Part shown: positions 53,628 to 62,306 of the stretch, one piece after another
Numbering within the stretch: position 1 is the stretch's first letter
Layout: every line of letters starts with the position of its first letter
Assembly: GCF_021369635.1 (NCBI RefSeq)
Contig: NZ_JAJNBZ010000030.1
Location: 1-64,000 of the forward strand
Source of the DNA: Paenibacillus profundus
GTDB lineage: Bacteria > Bacillota > Bacilli > Paenibacillales > Paenibacillaceae
Length of the DNA stretch: 64,000 nucleotides
Direction of reading: 5' to 3'
The notes under the pieces: generated by a model
Databases searched by the model: none
What the model was told of the DNA's origin: nothing
Seen by the model: only the letters and a program-made list of their open reading frames with translations
Position numbers and translations under genes: made by a program

Positions 53628-54194
53628 TTACTTCCAAAAGCAAGATGTTTGCAAATCCTGAAAGCTGATTTCTTTATATGCGGTTTGAAACCCTCTTATC
53701 ATATTCGTTGTGCGTTCTACCTTATCTTCCCCAACATAAGGAGCTTCGATTTGAAAGATTTCATATTTCCCTAAAGATTGATTTTCTCTAAATTCTAACA
53801 CCTTTGTTCCATCAAGGAGAATTACTCCAAACTCCCAATCGAATTCCTCAGATTTACATACATATACGAGAATATCCTTGGACTCTAGACATTCTTGGAA
53901 ATCAAATAATTTCGGAGAGTCTTCATAGAATTCAATCGCATGCAAGTATCGTTTTCTTTCTGAAAAATACAACTTCAATTCAACTTCTTGGTCATTAAGA
54001 ATTTCTATGTAATAGGATAAAATCGCATCATACTTCTCATCACCAGACATGTTATTGCAATATCTTTTTAGTATGTCATAGGATTCATCATATACACTGT
54101 TTTCAAATGTAGTAGGCTCCGTAATAAAACGATAAACGATTTCATTTATACTAAGTCCTTCTAGCTGACTACTAAGCCTTTTTCTTATTTCCAT
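53628..54194 (-). CDS. hypothetical protein, possible immunity type, 188 aa
   Basis: I cannot name the family. The protein starts MEIRKRLSSQLEGLSINEIV and is acidic. A helical N-terminal half (YDESYDILKRYCNNMSGDEK) is followed by a beta-rich domain (VYVCKSEEFDWEFGVILLDG, TKVLEFRENQSLGKYEIFQI) and a final helical part NMIRGFQTAYKEISFQD. There is no signal peptide. A GAGGAG site lies about 10 nt upstream of the ATG at 54194. Its place between two other immunity-like genes suggests a similar role, but that is an inference only. Confidence 0.7.
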   Translation of the reverse strand: MEIRKRLSSQLEGLSINEIVYRFITEPTTFENSVYDESYDILKRYCNNMSGDEKYDAILSYYIEILNDQEVELKLYFSERKRYLHAIEFYEDSPKLFDFQECLESKDILVYVCKSEEFDWEFGVILLDGTKVLEFRENQSLGKYEIFQIEAPYVGEDKVERTTNMIRGFQTAYKEISFQDLQTSCFWK

Positions 54195-54269
54195 GATAAA
54201 CTCCTCTTCTTAAGTAGAACATATCTATAAACAACTTGAAGTAGTTACCGTCGCATCATATTACATCAC

Positions 54270-54686
54270 TCAAACTATTTTATAATCAATAATAATTTCA
54301 CTAGAAATTATTTCAATGTAATGATCATTATTTTGAATAACATAATGAAAGTACTCCTTTTTATCAAAATTTCTCCACTCTGAATCTTCCTCATCCCTTA
54401 GTTTTATTAGAGATTTTAGCCAAGATGAACTAGGCACTACTAAGAAATAAGAACGAAAACTATGTTCCTCTTCTTGGGGATAATAATTTAGCCTTCTATA
54501 TCTCTGAACCCTTACTGCCCAAATTGATTCAAATGTTAAAACTCCTATTGTCTTCGAATAAACCCCTGGAGTATCCCAAATTTTAAAGTAGCAATGCATA
54601 GTGTCTCGAATATATTCTATATTCATGTAATCATTTGGAGCCATCCATTCCTGTAACTCCACTGCAACTGCTTTATCATTTAACAC
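54270..54686 (-). CDS. hypothetical protein, possible immunity type, 138 aa
   Basis: Family unknown. The small acidic protein has KAVAVELQEWMAPNDYMNIE, DTMHCYFKIWDTPGVYSKTI, FESIWAVRVQRYRRLNYYPQ and FRSYFLVVPSSSWLKSLIKL, then KEYFHYVIQNNDHYIEIISS, suggestive of a five- to six-stranded sheet. No membrane or signal segment. It belongs to the same minus-strand group as the SMI1/KNR4 gene. Confidence 0.65.
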   Translation of the reverse strand: MLNDKAVAVELQEWMAPNDYMNIEYIRDTMHCYFKIWDTPGVYSKTIGVLTFESIWAVRVQRYRRLNYYPQEEEHSFRSYFLVVPSSSWLKSLIKLRDEEDSEWRNFDKKEYFHYVIQNNDHYIEIISSEIIIDYKIV

Positions 54687-54744
54687 AGTATTATTCTTTT
54701 CCTTTCGGAATTTTGCTAGTTCACTCTTTAGAAGTGTTAGATTA

Positions 54745-54777
54745 ATTAAAGCCCTCTCTAGTGAGAGGGGCTTAAGA
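54745..54777. terminator. hairpin between immunity group and serine hydrolase
   Basis: TAAAGCCCTCTC and GAGAGGGGCTTA pair around TAGT. A clear stem on both strands, with only a weak T run. Confidence 0.6.
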
Positions 54778-54817
54778 CTAAATTATCTTTTATCAAACTT
54801 GAGAAAAGGCTATATAA

Positions 54818-55906
54818 TTAAAGACGCTCTTCCCATATCCAAATTGGCTCCTGAAGAACGATGGATGTAAGATGACGGTTGATTCTTTTTGAATTCACCG
54901 TCATCTCGTTGCTAAGAACGATCACTGTTAATTCCTCGTCAATTAGCCGTGTAACATAATGACGGAAACCACTTGGATATCCTCCTGGATGCCCTACTGC
55001 TTTTTTCCCCATGACATCTTGCGTATACCATCCATATCCATATTGAGACGGAAACTTTTTAGCATGCGTCATACTCATCAGTTCTGATGATTCTTTGCTT
55101 ATTAATAAATGAGTACGCAGGGCTCTGTCAAACCGTTCTAAATCTTCAACTGTAGAAATGATATCCCCAGCTGCAAATGCTGCAGAATTATGCATTACGG
55201 GTCCGACTTCCCCCTTTACATGTCCTTCCGCTATTGGTGTACCAGCCGAAACCGTAAACATAGAATTCAACATGTTGCTTGGCTTAAAAATATGCTCTTC
55301 TATATAATTTGCATATGACTGTCCGCTAACTTTTTCAACAATAAGTCCTAACATCACATAACCAGTATTGCTATAACTAAAGCTTTTACCTGGGGTAAAC
55401 TCTAATTCAGAATCGCTAACGGTTTTTACAATATCATTTGGATTCCATTCTTTGCTGTAGTCAAATTTGAAATTCGCCTTTAGATAATCCGGGATTCCCG
55501 AGCTATGACTTAGTAGATGACTTATTGTAATAGACTCTCCATTCGGAAAGTCTGGAAAGTACTGCGAAATTGGATTATCTAAGTTAAGAAGTTCCTTTTC
55601 TACTAGTTGCATGACTGCTACTGCAGTGAATGTTTTAGATAATGAAGCAATCTGATAGAGCGTGCTTGGGCTGTTAGGTAAATCAGTGGCTGCCAATCCA
55701 TAACCTTTTTTAAATAAAATTTCACCTTCCTTTGCAATTAGGACGGTTCCCTGAAATTTTTCATTTGTCAAATACTGATCGATTTTATCAGAAACGCTTC
55801 CAGATAAATTACTATGGTTGTTACGTCCAAATACTAGCAAAGCTACTATAGACACGATTACAATAACAAGAATAGTAATAGAAAAAATTTTAAAGAATTT
55901 TTTCAT
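54818..55906 (-). CDS. membrane-anchored serine hydrolase (beta-lactamase family), 362 aa
   Basis: A class C beta-lactamase/D-peptidase-like hydrolase held outside the membrane by one N-terminal helix (IFSITILVIVIVSIVALLVF). The catalytic set is complete: SLSKTFTAVAVMQL (SxxK, nucleophile Ser and Lys), FSYSNTGYVMLGLIVEKVSG (YxN), and GHPGGYPSGFRHYV (HxG). Typical FGRNNHSNLSGSVSDKIDQY linker and TISHLLSHSSGIPDYLK. It probably acts on peptidoglycan or peptides; penicillin resistance should not be assumed. Intact, unlike its relative at 22.1 kb. Confidence 0.9.
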   Translation of the reverse strand: MKKFFKIFSITILVIVIVSIVALLVFGRNNHSNLSGSVSDKIDQYLTNEKFQGTVLIAKEGEILFKKGYGLAATDLPNSPSTLYQIASLSKTFTAVAVMQLVEKELLNLDNPISQYFPDFPNGESITISHLLSHSSGIPDYLKANFKFDYSKEWNPNDIVKTVSDSELEFTPGKSFSYSNTGYVMLGLIVEKVSGQSYANYIEEHIFKPSNMLNSMFTVSAGTPIAEGHVKGEVGPVMHNSAAFAAGDIISTVEDLERFDRALRTHLLISKESSELMSMTHAKKFPSQYGYGWYTQDVMGKKAVGHPGGYPSGFRHYVTRLIDEELTVIVLSNEMTVNSKRINRHLTSIVLQEPIWIWEERL

Positions 55907-56035
55907 ATGTATACCTCTCAGTCTATTTCTTTATGGCCTATTAAACACTCACTATTACAATCACCGTTAAACGAAACCAAAATTCTGACCTTTTACTCCA
56001 ATTAAAAGTTTTTTATCATGACGGATTGTAATATG

Positions 56036-57083
56036 AAGTGCGACAGTTACCATTAAATAAAAAAATGGCTCATGATTGATTCGTGTAAAATGGAGTCACC
56101 ACAACAACCATTACACGGAGGAATCAATCATGAGTTACTCACATTTTAACATGTTCGAACGGGGGAAGCTAGAGCTCCTGCACAGCCAGGGCTGGTCCAC
56201 CCGAGTCATAGCGAGGGAACTAGGACGACACCATTCGAGTGTTGCTCGTGAATTGAAACGCAATCAGATTTCCAATGAATACAAGGCAGATGCTGCTCAT
56301 ATAGCCTCTGAGGAACGTCGTAATCTTGTCCGTTACTTAGGAAAGCATACACCTGAGCGAATCGATTACATCACGGAGAAACTCGAGGCTACTTGGTCTC
56401 CTGAACAGATCGCTGGTCGTATGAAACAAGACTACCCAGACATCCGTATATCCTTTAAAACGATCTATCGCTGGCTGTACTCAGGCCTGTTGGTACAAGG
56501 GAGCATTGAAGTTCTTCGACACAAAGGAAAACGCCGCAAACCAGCAGAAACACGTGGACGGTTCAATATCGGAAGAACAATCAGCCAGCGTCCCGTGGAA
56601 GTACGAAAGCGTGAGAGCTTTGGGCATTGGGAACTCGATACCGTCGTATCTAGCCGTGGTAGAAGCAAAGCTTGTGTGGCAACCTTTGCAGAGCGTAAGA
56701 CACGCTGGTATCTTGCGGTGAAGATGCCTGATCGCACCGTTTCTTCCATGGAAGAAGCATTTGATAAAGTAGCTAAGTCCTATCCTACACCCACGTTTCA
56801 GACGGCGACCGTGGATCGAGGGAAAGAGTTTGCTTGTCATCGAAACCTTGAGTCCTCGCACAAGATTAAGGTCTATTTCGCTGATCCCTATTCGTCATGG
56901 CAAAGAGGAACCAATGAGAATGCCAATGGGCTCCTCAGAGAGTTCTTTCCCAAGGGACATGACTTTGCTAGGGTCACAGAGGAAGAACTTTCACATGCAA
57001 TAGAATTGATTAATAATCGACCAAGAAAATGTCTTGGGTGGAAAACGGCGTACGAATCATTCATGAGTGAACTGTCGCACTTG
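56036..57083 (+). mobile_element. IS30-family insertion sequence
   Basis: Terminal inverted repeats AAGTGCGACAGTT (about 56036-56048) and AACTGTCGCACTT (about 57070-57082) bound one transposase gene. The right end lies within the frame of the cassette gene at 57084, whose C-terminus is replaced by IS sequence. The target duplication cannot be defined because the left flank does not match the lost part of that gene, so a deletion on the left is likely. Confidence 0.8.
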
Positions 57084-57128
57084 GCCTGCATCGTTTTGAA
57101 TGAAATTTCTAAAAGTATAACGTATTAA
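56130..57128 (+). CDS. IS30-family transposase, 332 aa
   Basis: DDE transposase of IS30. The N-terminal helix-turn-helix reads MSYSHFNMFERGKLELLHSQ, GWSTRVIARELGRHHSSVAR, ELKRNQ. The catalytic core shows SFGHWELDTVVSSRGRSKAC (first D), ATVDRGKEFACHR (second D) and GTNENANGLLREFFPKGHDF (E). ATG 56130 follows GGAGGAATCAATC. The normal end at SELSHLA is not followed by a stop within the IS; the frame reads 14 residues (CIVLNEISKSITY) into the interrupted neighbour, an effect of the insertion site. Probably active. Confidence 0.92.
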   Translation: MSYSHFNMFERGKLELLHSQGWSTRVIARELGRHHSSVARELKRNQISNEYKADAAHIASEERRNLVRYLGKHTPERIDYITEKLEATWSPEQIAGRMKQDYPDIRISFKTIYRWLYSGLLVQGSIEVLRHKGKRRKPAETRGRFNIGRTISQRPVEVRKRESFGHWELDTVVSSRGRSKACVATFAERKTRWYLAVKMPDRTVSSMEEAFDKVAKSYPTPTFQTATVDRGKEFACHRNLESSHKIKVYFADPYSSWQRGTNENANGLLREFFPKGHDFARVTEEELSHAIELINNRPRKCLGWKTAYESFMSELSHLACIVLNEISKSITY

Positions 57129-57611
57129 GTCTGTTTCGATATCATCATAATCAAAAGAATCATGAACGGTAATATCATCAATATAGTATAAACTTCCATT
57201 ATCAAAGGGGTTGTCATATAATTCTCTATCAATTATTTCATCAGCTCTTGAGCCTATTACCATATGATCGCCATCAATTGCATCAAGCCAGTAAGACCAA
57301 GAAACACCCATACGTTCTCTCCAATTATTTGGAAATTCCGTCATTGTCATCTTTGCAATTATTAATCGATCCCCATTTTCATCAATCCAATATTTCTTTT
57401 TCAATTGTTCCTCAATTTCATCTGTTATTTCATATTCATCATTTATTAATTCCAAATTAGAAACAAGCTTTATTGTGTGGACTATTGGATCTATAACGGA
57501 ATTAAAGTCCACTTCAGGAAAATCAATATGTTCACAATATGTTTCATAAGCGACGGAAGGAAGCACTTCATACTCCCTTCTTCCGTTTGATGTTAATAAA
57601 TCAATATGCAT
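57084..57611 (-). pseudogene. hypothetical cassette gene cut by the IS30 element
   Basis: Family unknown. The ATG at 57611 follows AAAGGAGATGATAGTT. The product MHIDLLTSNGRREYEVLPSV, AYETYCEHIDFPEVDFNSVI, LVSNLELINDEYEITDEIEE is a soluble, acidic protein rich in Asp, ending in DSFDYDDIETDLIRYTFRNF. At 57083 its frame enters the IS30 right end and stops 9 codons later, so the C-terminus is missing. It is followed (upstream side) by repeat R21, the same layout as the main array. Confidence 0.65.
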
Positions 57612-57645
57612 AACTATCATCTCCTTTATTTATTTTGCAAGTATT

Positions 57646-57805
57646 TCACCTAACGTTCCTGTACTCACGATGCCGAGAGGTTTACGGGGACAAAGTCCCC
57701 GGCTGCTCTTGTGCAGTTAGCCTCTCAGGTGTGTTCGCCTAATTTTCGCCTTTCTGCCAATAAAGGAGCCAGCTCCGCCGCGTGAATATGATGTTTATAA
57801 GGTAC
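57646..57805. repeat. attC-like palindromic repeat R21
   Basis: The left edge is CACCTAACGTTCCTGTACTCACG; on the minus strand GTTAGGT is a perfect GTTRRRY. CCGAGAGG/CCTCTCAGG and GTTCGCC stems are present. The right edge CGTGAATATGATGTTTATAAGG is slightly decayed. Confidence 0.78.
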
Positions 57806-57824
57806 ACGTCTCCCTGAAATACAA

Positions 57825-58454
57825 TCACCAAGGTTCTATAATCCATGTTTCTTTCCGAGCTATTAATAATTCATTCTCCTGAAGATTCGAGAAAAAGCTT
57901 GACTCGTCGATAGCTTGATAATAATTCATATTGCTTTTATTTATTATTGCAGCATCAAACATCCATACATTATCTAAGTCGTTCTGTACAAATGCTTCCC
58001 AAGGACGGCCATCCGTTGCTTCATTAGTAAAATACACACCAGAATGATTAGGGAAATGTGAGAATGAATTCATTAACTTCCAAATCACTGATCTATGTTC
58101 TTCTCTTAATACGTAATCTAAATGACATTGTAAAATTTCCTCTGTCCAAAGGAGAAGGCTAACTTCAAGCCAAGATTGCTGCAATTCTTTGAAGGCTTTT
58201 GAAGTCCATCCTATAACAAAAGGACGAATGTGTATAAGTTGTCCAGCGATCATAAGTTCTTTTGTTACTTCTCCTCCACTCACATACATAGAGCCATCCT
58301 CATCTATCGCCCATTCTAGTCCACTAAAAGCAGAAATCATTTCAGCGTCTTGAATCCCGCAGTCATTTAATGTGCTTATAAAGTCAAGCATGATCTTTTT
58401 TATATTGCTTTGATCGCACTTTATATAGGTTTGAACTTGTGAATATTCAGGCAT
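57825..58454 (-). CDS. hypothetical cassette protein, 209 aa, with truncated paralog at 23.4 kb
   Basis: Family unknown. ATG 58454 follows GAGGGATAAG. Soluble and acidic: FISTLNDCGIQDAEMISAFS, GLEWAIDEDGSMYVSGGEVT, KELMIAGQLIHIRPFVIGWT, SWLEVSLLLWTEEILQCHLD, and ATDGRPWEAFVQNDLDNVWM. The sequence from SAFSGLEW to NYYQ is about 85 percent identical to the broken gene at 23357-23866, 34 kb away. It lies between R21 and R22, a perfect one-gene cassette unit. Confidence 0.75.
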   Translation of the reverse strand: MPEYSQVQTYIKCDQSNIKKIMLDFISTLNDCGIQDAEMISAFSGLEWAIDEDGSMYVSGGEVTKELMIAGQLIHIRPFVIGWTSKAFKELQQSWLEVSLLLWTEEILQCHLDYVLREEHRSVIWKLMNSFSHFPNHSGVYFTNEATDGRPWEAFVQNDLDNVWMFDAAIINKSNMNYYQAIDESSFFSNLQENELLIARKETWIIEPW

Positions 58455-58484
58455 CTTATCCCTCATTTCATCATTGCGTTTATT

Positions 58485-58636
58485 TCACCTAACGTTCTTG
58501 TATCTACGAACCTGGGAGATTTAAAGCACGTACGCGCCGGGTCGGACGGACTTAGCCTAGCAGGGTTGTGAGCTGAGTCCGCTTCTCTGCTTGCCGCATC
58601 AGGCGAACCAAGGGCGTAGTTATGGTGTTATAGGAT
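58485..58636. repeat. attC-like palindromic repeat R22
   Basis: Left edge CACCTAACGTTCTTGTATCTACG (minus-strand GTTAGGT fits GTTRRRY). The right edge TATGGTGTTATAGGATG is present but the CGTAGATA arm before it is lost. CCTGGGAG/GCCTAGCAGGG stem is present. Confidence 0.75.
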
Positions 58637-58713
58637 GTCAGCGCCTTCTTTGAGATACTTACACTTTCTTATTTTTGATCACCAAACTCAACTTTTTCAT
58701 TATTAGCAAACTT

Positions 58714-58830
58714 CTACTTCTCCAACTTATAAAAATCTTCATCTGTTAATACGGCTTCACTTTCCCCTATTCGTTCTATTAAAATGTAGTTCCTCCCAAA
58801 TTTCTGCGTACATCGATAACATCGCTCCAT
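58714..58830 (-). CDS. small ORF downstream of the helicase gene, 38 aa
   Basis: ATG 58830 lies 2 bp after the helicase stop, so the two are likely translated from one mRNA. The product starts MERCYRCTQKFGRNYILIER and ends in an acidic tail. A CYRC (CxxC) motif near the N-terminus could bind zinc. GAAGAG lies just upstream, inside the end of the helicase gene. No known protein is recognised. It may be a small accessory or regulator of the defence operon, or a chance ORF; the regular codon pattern and tight spacing favour a gene. Confidence 0.5.
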   Translation of the reverse strand: MERCYRCTQKFGRNYILIERIGESEAVLTDEDFYKLEK

Positions 58831-58832
58831 AT

Positions 58833-60977
58833 TTACTCTTCAATATCAATCACAACAAATTCCTTGTTTTTCAGGAAATCAATCGCACCTTTGACATCCA
58901 TCTCATGTGCGATATGCATTTCTATTAGCAAATCAGCCGGCAGCATTGAAGAGTATTTAGATGCAAACCACTCATTCTCTTTCACATATTCAAGCAGCTC
59001 ATCTACAAACCATTCTTTGTTTTTTAACTGTTCTAGCACTTTTTTTAGTTGTTCGAACGCGACGCCCTTCAATTGAATTCTACATACGCTATCACATACT
59101 CGAGACTCTAAACCCATTGAACGGAACATTAACGTCAAAGTTTTAGCTATTTTTGTACCGGTATAGCTTTCAAACAACACTTCATCTCTTTTAATCCAAA
59201 AAAACCTCTGCTGATTACCTATTCCTGATAACCGATTATTTTTTCTAGCGTCCTCAAGCGTCAAAGTACCCTCATCATTGATGTAATTGAACATTTTATC
59301 TGAACAAAGGATCTCCATCATCTTTTCTGCTACTCTTGGATGTAACTCCCCTGAACCACCTAAATAACGAGGAGGCTTCGCACTTACTGCTTTTATAACG
59401 CGTATTTTGTTTCTATTCTCATCAATATCGACTATTGTCCATAACTTACCCGCCAAAATCACATTGTCATCGACTGCAATTGGATACCCTTTATCTAACA
59501 TCCCTATTACTCTTGCACCATCAAAAACCTCATATTCTTCTGATGTCATAAAGACTGGATAGAATTCCTTCCCTCTCATCAGACGTTCTCCCTCTAGCCC
59601 AACAACAAACACATTTTCTCCCGGTATCAATTCAAGATACTCATACTGAAGCATGTGTTCTATTAGCATCACAATTCGTTCAGCCTTGATATGATGAAAA
59701 GAACCATTGTTCTTAATTGAAACAAGCAAATCATCTAGTGTGATTCCATTGAATTCATGACATAACGAAAGGATTTGATGGAACATAATATCATACGGAG
59801 CGCCATACCCTGTAGACGGTTCAACCCACTTTTCTAACACCAATTCCATTACAGCTAATGATTGAATCAAACTATCCATAGAGGTTGTGTATAGTTGCAG
59901 TATTTGGCTCTTATCTGATTCTCGACCAGAACGACCCAAACGCTGCTTCAACGAAGAGACCGTGAATGTATTATCAATTTGAATGACCAACTCTATTTTT
60001 CCAATATCAATCCCTAATTCCAACGAACTCGTCGCTATAACACTCTTAGGTACCGTAGCAGTTGCTATTGTCTTTTCTACATATTCACGCTCTTTTTTAT
60101 CAATTGACGAGTGATGCGGGTAATACGTTTCTCCAACACCTTCCCGCTTCGCTAATCGATTAAGGAACACAGTAGTCTCCTCTACACCACCTCGACTGTT
60201 ACAGAAAATAATCGACTTTAGATTCCTCGTTAATGCTCTAATGTCATCGTAAAGTTCAACTGGCTTTTTGTTTTCTTCATCCAACGGAAAGTGCATTAAG
60301 TAATAGTTGAGTTCTTTATCTCCCTCATCCGTTTGCAGCACTTCAACTTGGTTAGGGTTTTCATAATTGACCCATTTTTTGACCAATTCGAAATTATCAA
60401 TTGTCGCTGACAACCCAATAATACGTGGTCTTTTATTACAATATGCTTCCAAGCGAGATATAAGAGAACGTAACTGTACACCACGGCCTTTATCGATGAA
60501 GGAGTGAATTTCATCAATAATTATAAATTCGATATCCTTGAAGATGCTCTGAATATACTCAGTTCTATTTACAAATAAACTTTCAATCGATTCTGGAGTG
60601 ATTTGTAAGATTCCAGCTGGATTTTTAACAAATTTCTTTTTCTGACCGTGGTCAACATCACCATGCCATCGATGTATTTCGATTTGATTGTATTCACATA
60701 ATTTTTCTATTCGTTCGAATTGGTTATTTATCAGGGCTTTTAAAGGCGATATGTAGAGAACCTTCACTTTTCCTCTTGCTTCCTTCTCCACAAGACTAAG
60801 CACTGGTAAGAAAACTGCTTCAGTTTTACCCGAAGCAGTCCCTGAAGACACTACTATATCTTTATCTGTTTGAATAACCACTGGGATAGTCATTTCTTGA
60901 ATGACCGTGAATCTTTCCCATTTCATATCCCAAACCTTTTTCTTCATTGAATTCGATAACAAATCAAATGTACTCAT
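58833..60977 (-). CDS. sngC: DEAD/DEAH-box helicase (Lhr-like), probable SngC of a Shango system
   Basis: A 714-residue superfamily 2 helicase of the Lhr type. RecA-like domain 1: Q-motif region FTVIQEMTIPVVIQ, Walker A VVSSGTASGKTEAVFLP (about residues 42-58), DEIH box FIIIDEIHSF, and LSATIDN. Domain 2: SIIFCNSRGGVEETTVFLNR and QRLGRSGRESDKSQILQLY. The C-terminal 250 residues are a winged-helix/Lhr-like extension. It follows the ATPase gene by 12 bp and ends the operon with the small ORF. Third gene of TerB-protein, ATPase and helicase, the order that defines Shango. Confidence 0.87.
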   Translation of the reverse strand: MSTFDLLSNSMKKKVWDMKWERFTVIQEMTIPVVIQTDKDIVVSSGTASGKTEAVFLPVLSLVEKEARGKVKVLYISPLKALINNQFERIEKLCEYNQIEIHRWHGDVDHGQKKKFVKNPAGILQITPESIESLFVNRTEYIQSIFKDIEFIIIDEIHSFIDKGRGVQLRSLISRLEAYCNKRPRIIGLSATIDNFELVKKWVNYENPNQVEVLQTDEGDKELNYYLMHFPLDEENKKPVELYDDIRALTRNLKSIIFCNSRGGVEETTVFLNRLAKREGVGETYYPHHSSIDKKEREYVEKTIATATVPKSVIATSSLELGIDIGKIELVIQIDNTFTVSSLKQRLGRSGRESDKSQILQLYTTSMDSLIQSLAVMELVLEKWVEPSTGYGAPYDIMFHQILSLCHEFNGITLDDLLVSIKNNGSFHHIKAERIVMLIEHMLQYEYLELIPGENVFVVGLEGERLMRGKEFYPVFMTSEEYEVFDGARVIGMLDKGYPIAVDDNVILAGKLWTIVDIDENRNKIRVIKAVSAKPPRYLGGSGELHPRVAEKMMEILCSDKMFNYINDEGTLTLEDARKNNRLSGIGNQQRFFWIKRDEVLFESYTGTKIAKTLTLMFRSMGLESRVCDSVCRIQLKGVAFEQLKKVLEQLKNKEWFVDELLEYVKENEWFASKYSSMLPADLLIEMHIAHEMDVKGAIDFLKNKEFVVIDIEE

Positions 60978-60989
60978 TCGCCGGACCTC

Positions 60990-62306
60990 CTAATTTGTTC
61001 TTTGGAAGCGACTCATTATCGTTTCTGTTGGAGCGGATTCATTGTTCTCGTTGCTACTACTAAAAATCTGACTTCTATCAAACGAAGGATTCTGATGCAG
61101 AATGCTCAGCGCTTGAATAAATTTACGAATTACATCACCAACCGTCAGATTTTCAGCAGCTCCAGGTCGAGAATATTCTGACTTCATAAAATCATTTATC
61201 TCTAAATCCTTAACATTTGCTACATATTCATAATGCGCAGCATGTATGTCACGCAGTTTTTGCAAAAGCACAAATATCTGCTCCATTGTTAATGGAGTAA
61301 GATTAATCACCGGCTGAGTTAAATCTCTATACTCCATGGTCTCAAAAGCATTCGTCTGTAATCTTCTCTTTAGGGCACCGTAACTGTAGAGCCCTCTTCT
61401 TTCATCTGTCAAAAACTCAGGTGTTCCACCAAAGGTAACATACAAACCATCCAGGTTCCCTTGTAGTGCATCGTTATAAATTTTTAGGATAGTCTCATAG
61501 TTCTTTTCTCTCGTTAGTGAATGAGTAATTTTATAGAGATTGATTGCTTCATCTAAATTTATGACCAAACCGGAATAACCAATTTCTCTTACAAATTTGC
61601 ATATCAATTTAATGTAATCATAGTAATTCGCATCATTGATAATTTCTCTTACACCTAAATCTTGTCTTGCCTCTGTCTTTGTCTTGTATTCGCCTCGTAA
61701 CCAACGTAATACACATCTTTGCAGCTCAGTATTATCCTCTGCATAGCCTTTATAATACAGACTCAAGACTCGAGAAATATCGTATCCTCCAGTCAATTCA
61801 TCCATCTTAGATACGATCGAGGTTATTTCTTGTTCAACATCTTTTACAAACTCAGGGTTATTAAATTCCACTGACCCATATTGCTTCTTTTCGACCACAA
61901 GATTTTGAACATCATTCAGCCATTTCTCCAAGATAACAGGCAAAGCGTTCCCTTCCGGAGATGTAGACGTAGACAAGTTCTTCATAAGTTCTGTGTAGAC
62001 CCCAACTGCCTTCCCATCGGAACCATACAATTGACGATTTGGAGCAAAGTCAGCTTTTGCTACTACAAACTTCTCTTTAAATGCAATCTGTTGCGTTAAA
62101 GCCTGAATAAAACTCTTGCCGCTTCCAAACGGTCCTATAAAAAACTTAATTGTTGAAGAACCAGCTTTTACATTCTTCAAATCAGTAAGTATTTGATTAG
62201 CCTCTTCGGTCCTACCAACCATAATGTGTTCCAAGCCTCTGCTTGGAACCACACCACCAGACAATGTATTCAAAATTACAGTCGAATCCCTTTTCTTAAT
62301 ATTCAC
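60990..62306 (-). CDS. sngB: BrxD-like ATP-binding protein (DUF2791), probable SngB of a Shango system
   Basis: A 438-residue P-loop protein of the BREX BrxD/DUF2791 type. Walker A KFFIGPFGSGKSFIQALTQQ (about residues 54-73), Walker B-like YSGLVINLDEAINLYKITHS, and LDGLYVTFGGTPEFLTDERR with YGALKRRLQTN complete the family blocks. Its ATG overlaps the TerB-protein stop by 4 bp (ATGA), so the two are translationally coupled. It probably works with the helicase on phage DNA. Intact. Confidence 0.87.
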   Translation of the reverse strand: MNIKKRDSTVILNTLSGGVVPSRGLEHIMVGRTEEANQILTDLKNVKAGSSTIKFFIGPFGSGKSFIQALTQQIAFKEKFVVAKADFAPNRQLYGSDGKAVGVYTELMKNLSTSTSPEGNALPVILEKWLNDVQNLVVEKKQYGSVEFNNPEFVKDVEQEITSIVSKMDELTGGYDISRVLSLYYKGYAEDNTELQRCVLRWLRGEYKTKTEARQDLGVREIINDANYYDYIKLICKFVREIGYSGLVINLDEAINLYKITHSLTREKNYETILKIYNDALQGNLDGLYVTFGGTPEFLTDERRGLYSYGALKRRLQTNAFETMEYRDLTQPVINLTPLTMEQIFVLLQKLRDIHAAHYEYVANVKDLEINDFMKSEYSRPGAAENLTVGDVIRKFIQALSILHQNPSFDRSQIFSSSNENNESAPTETIMSRFQRTN

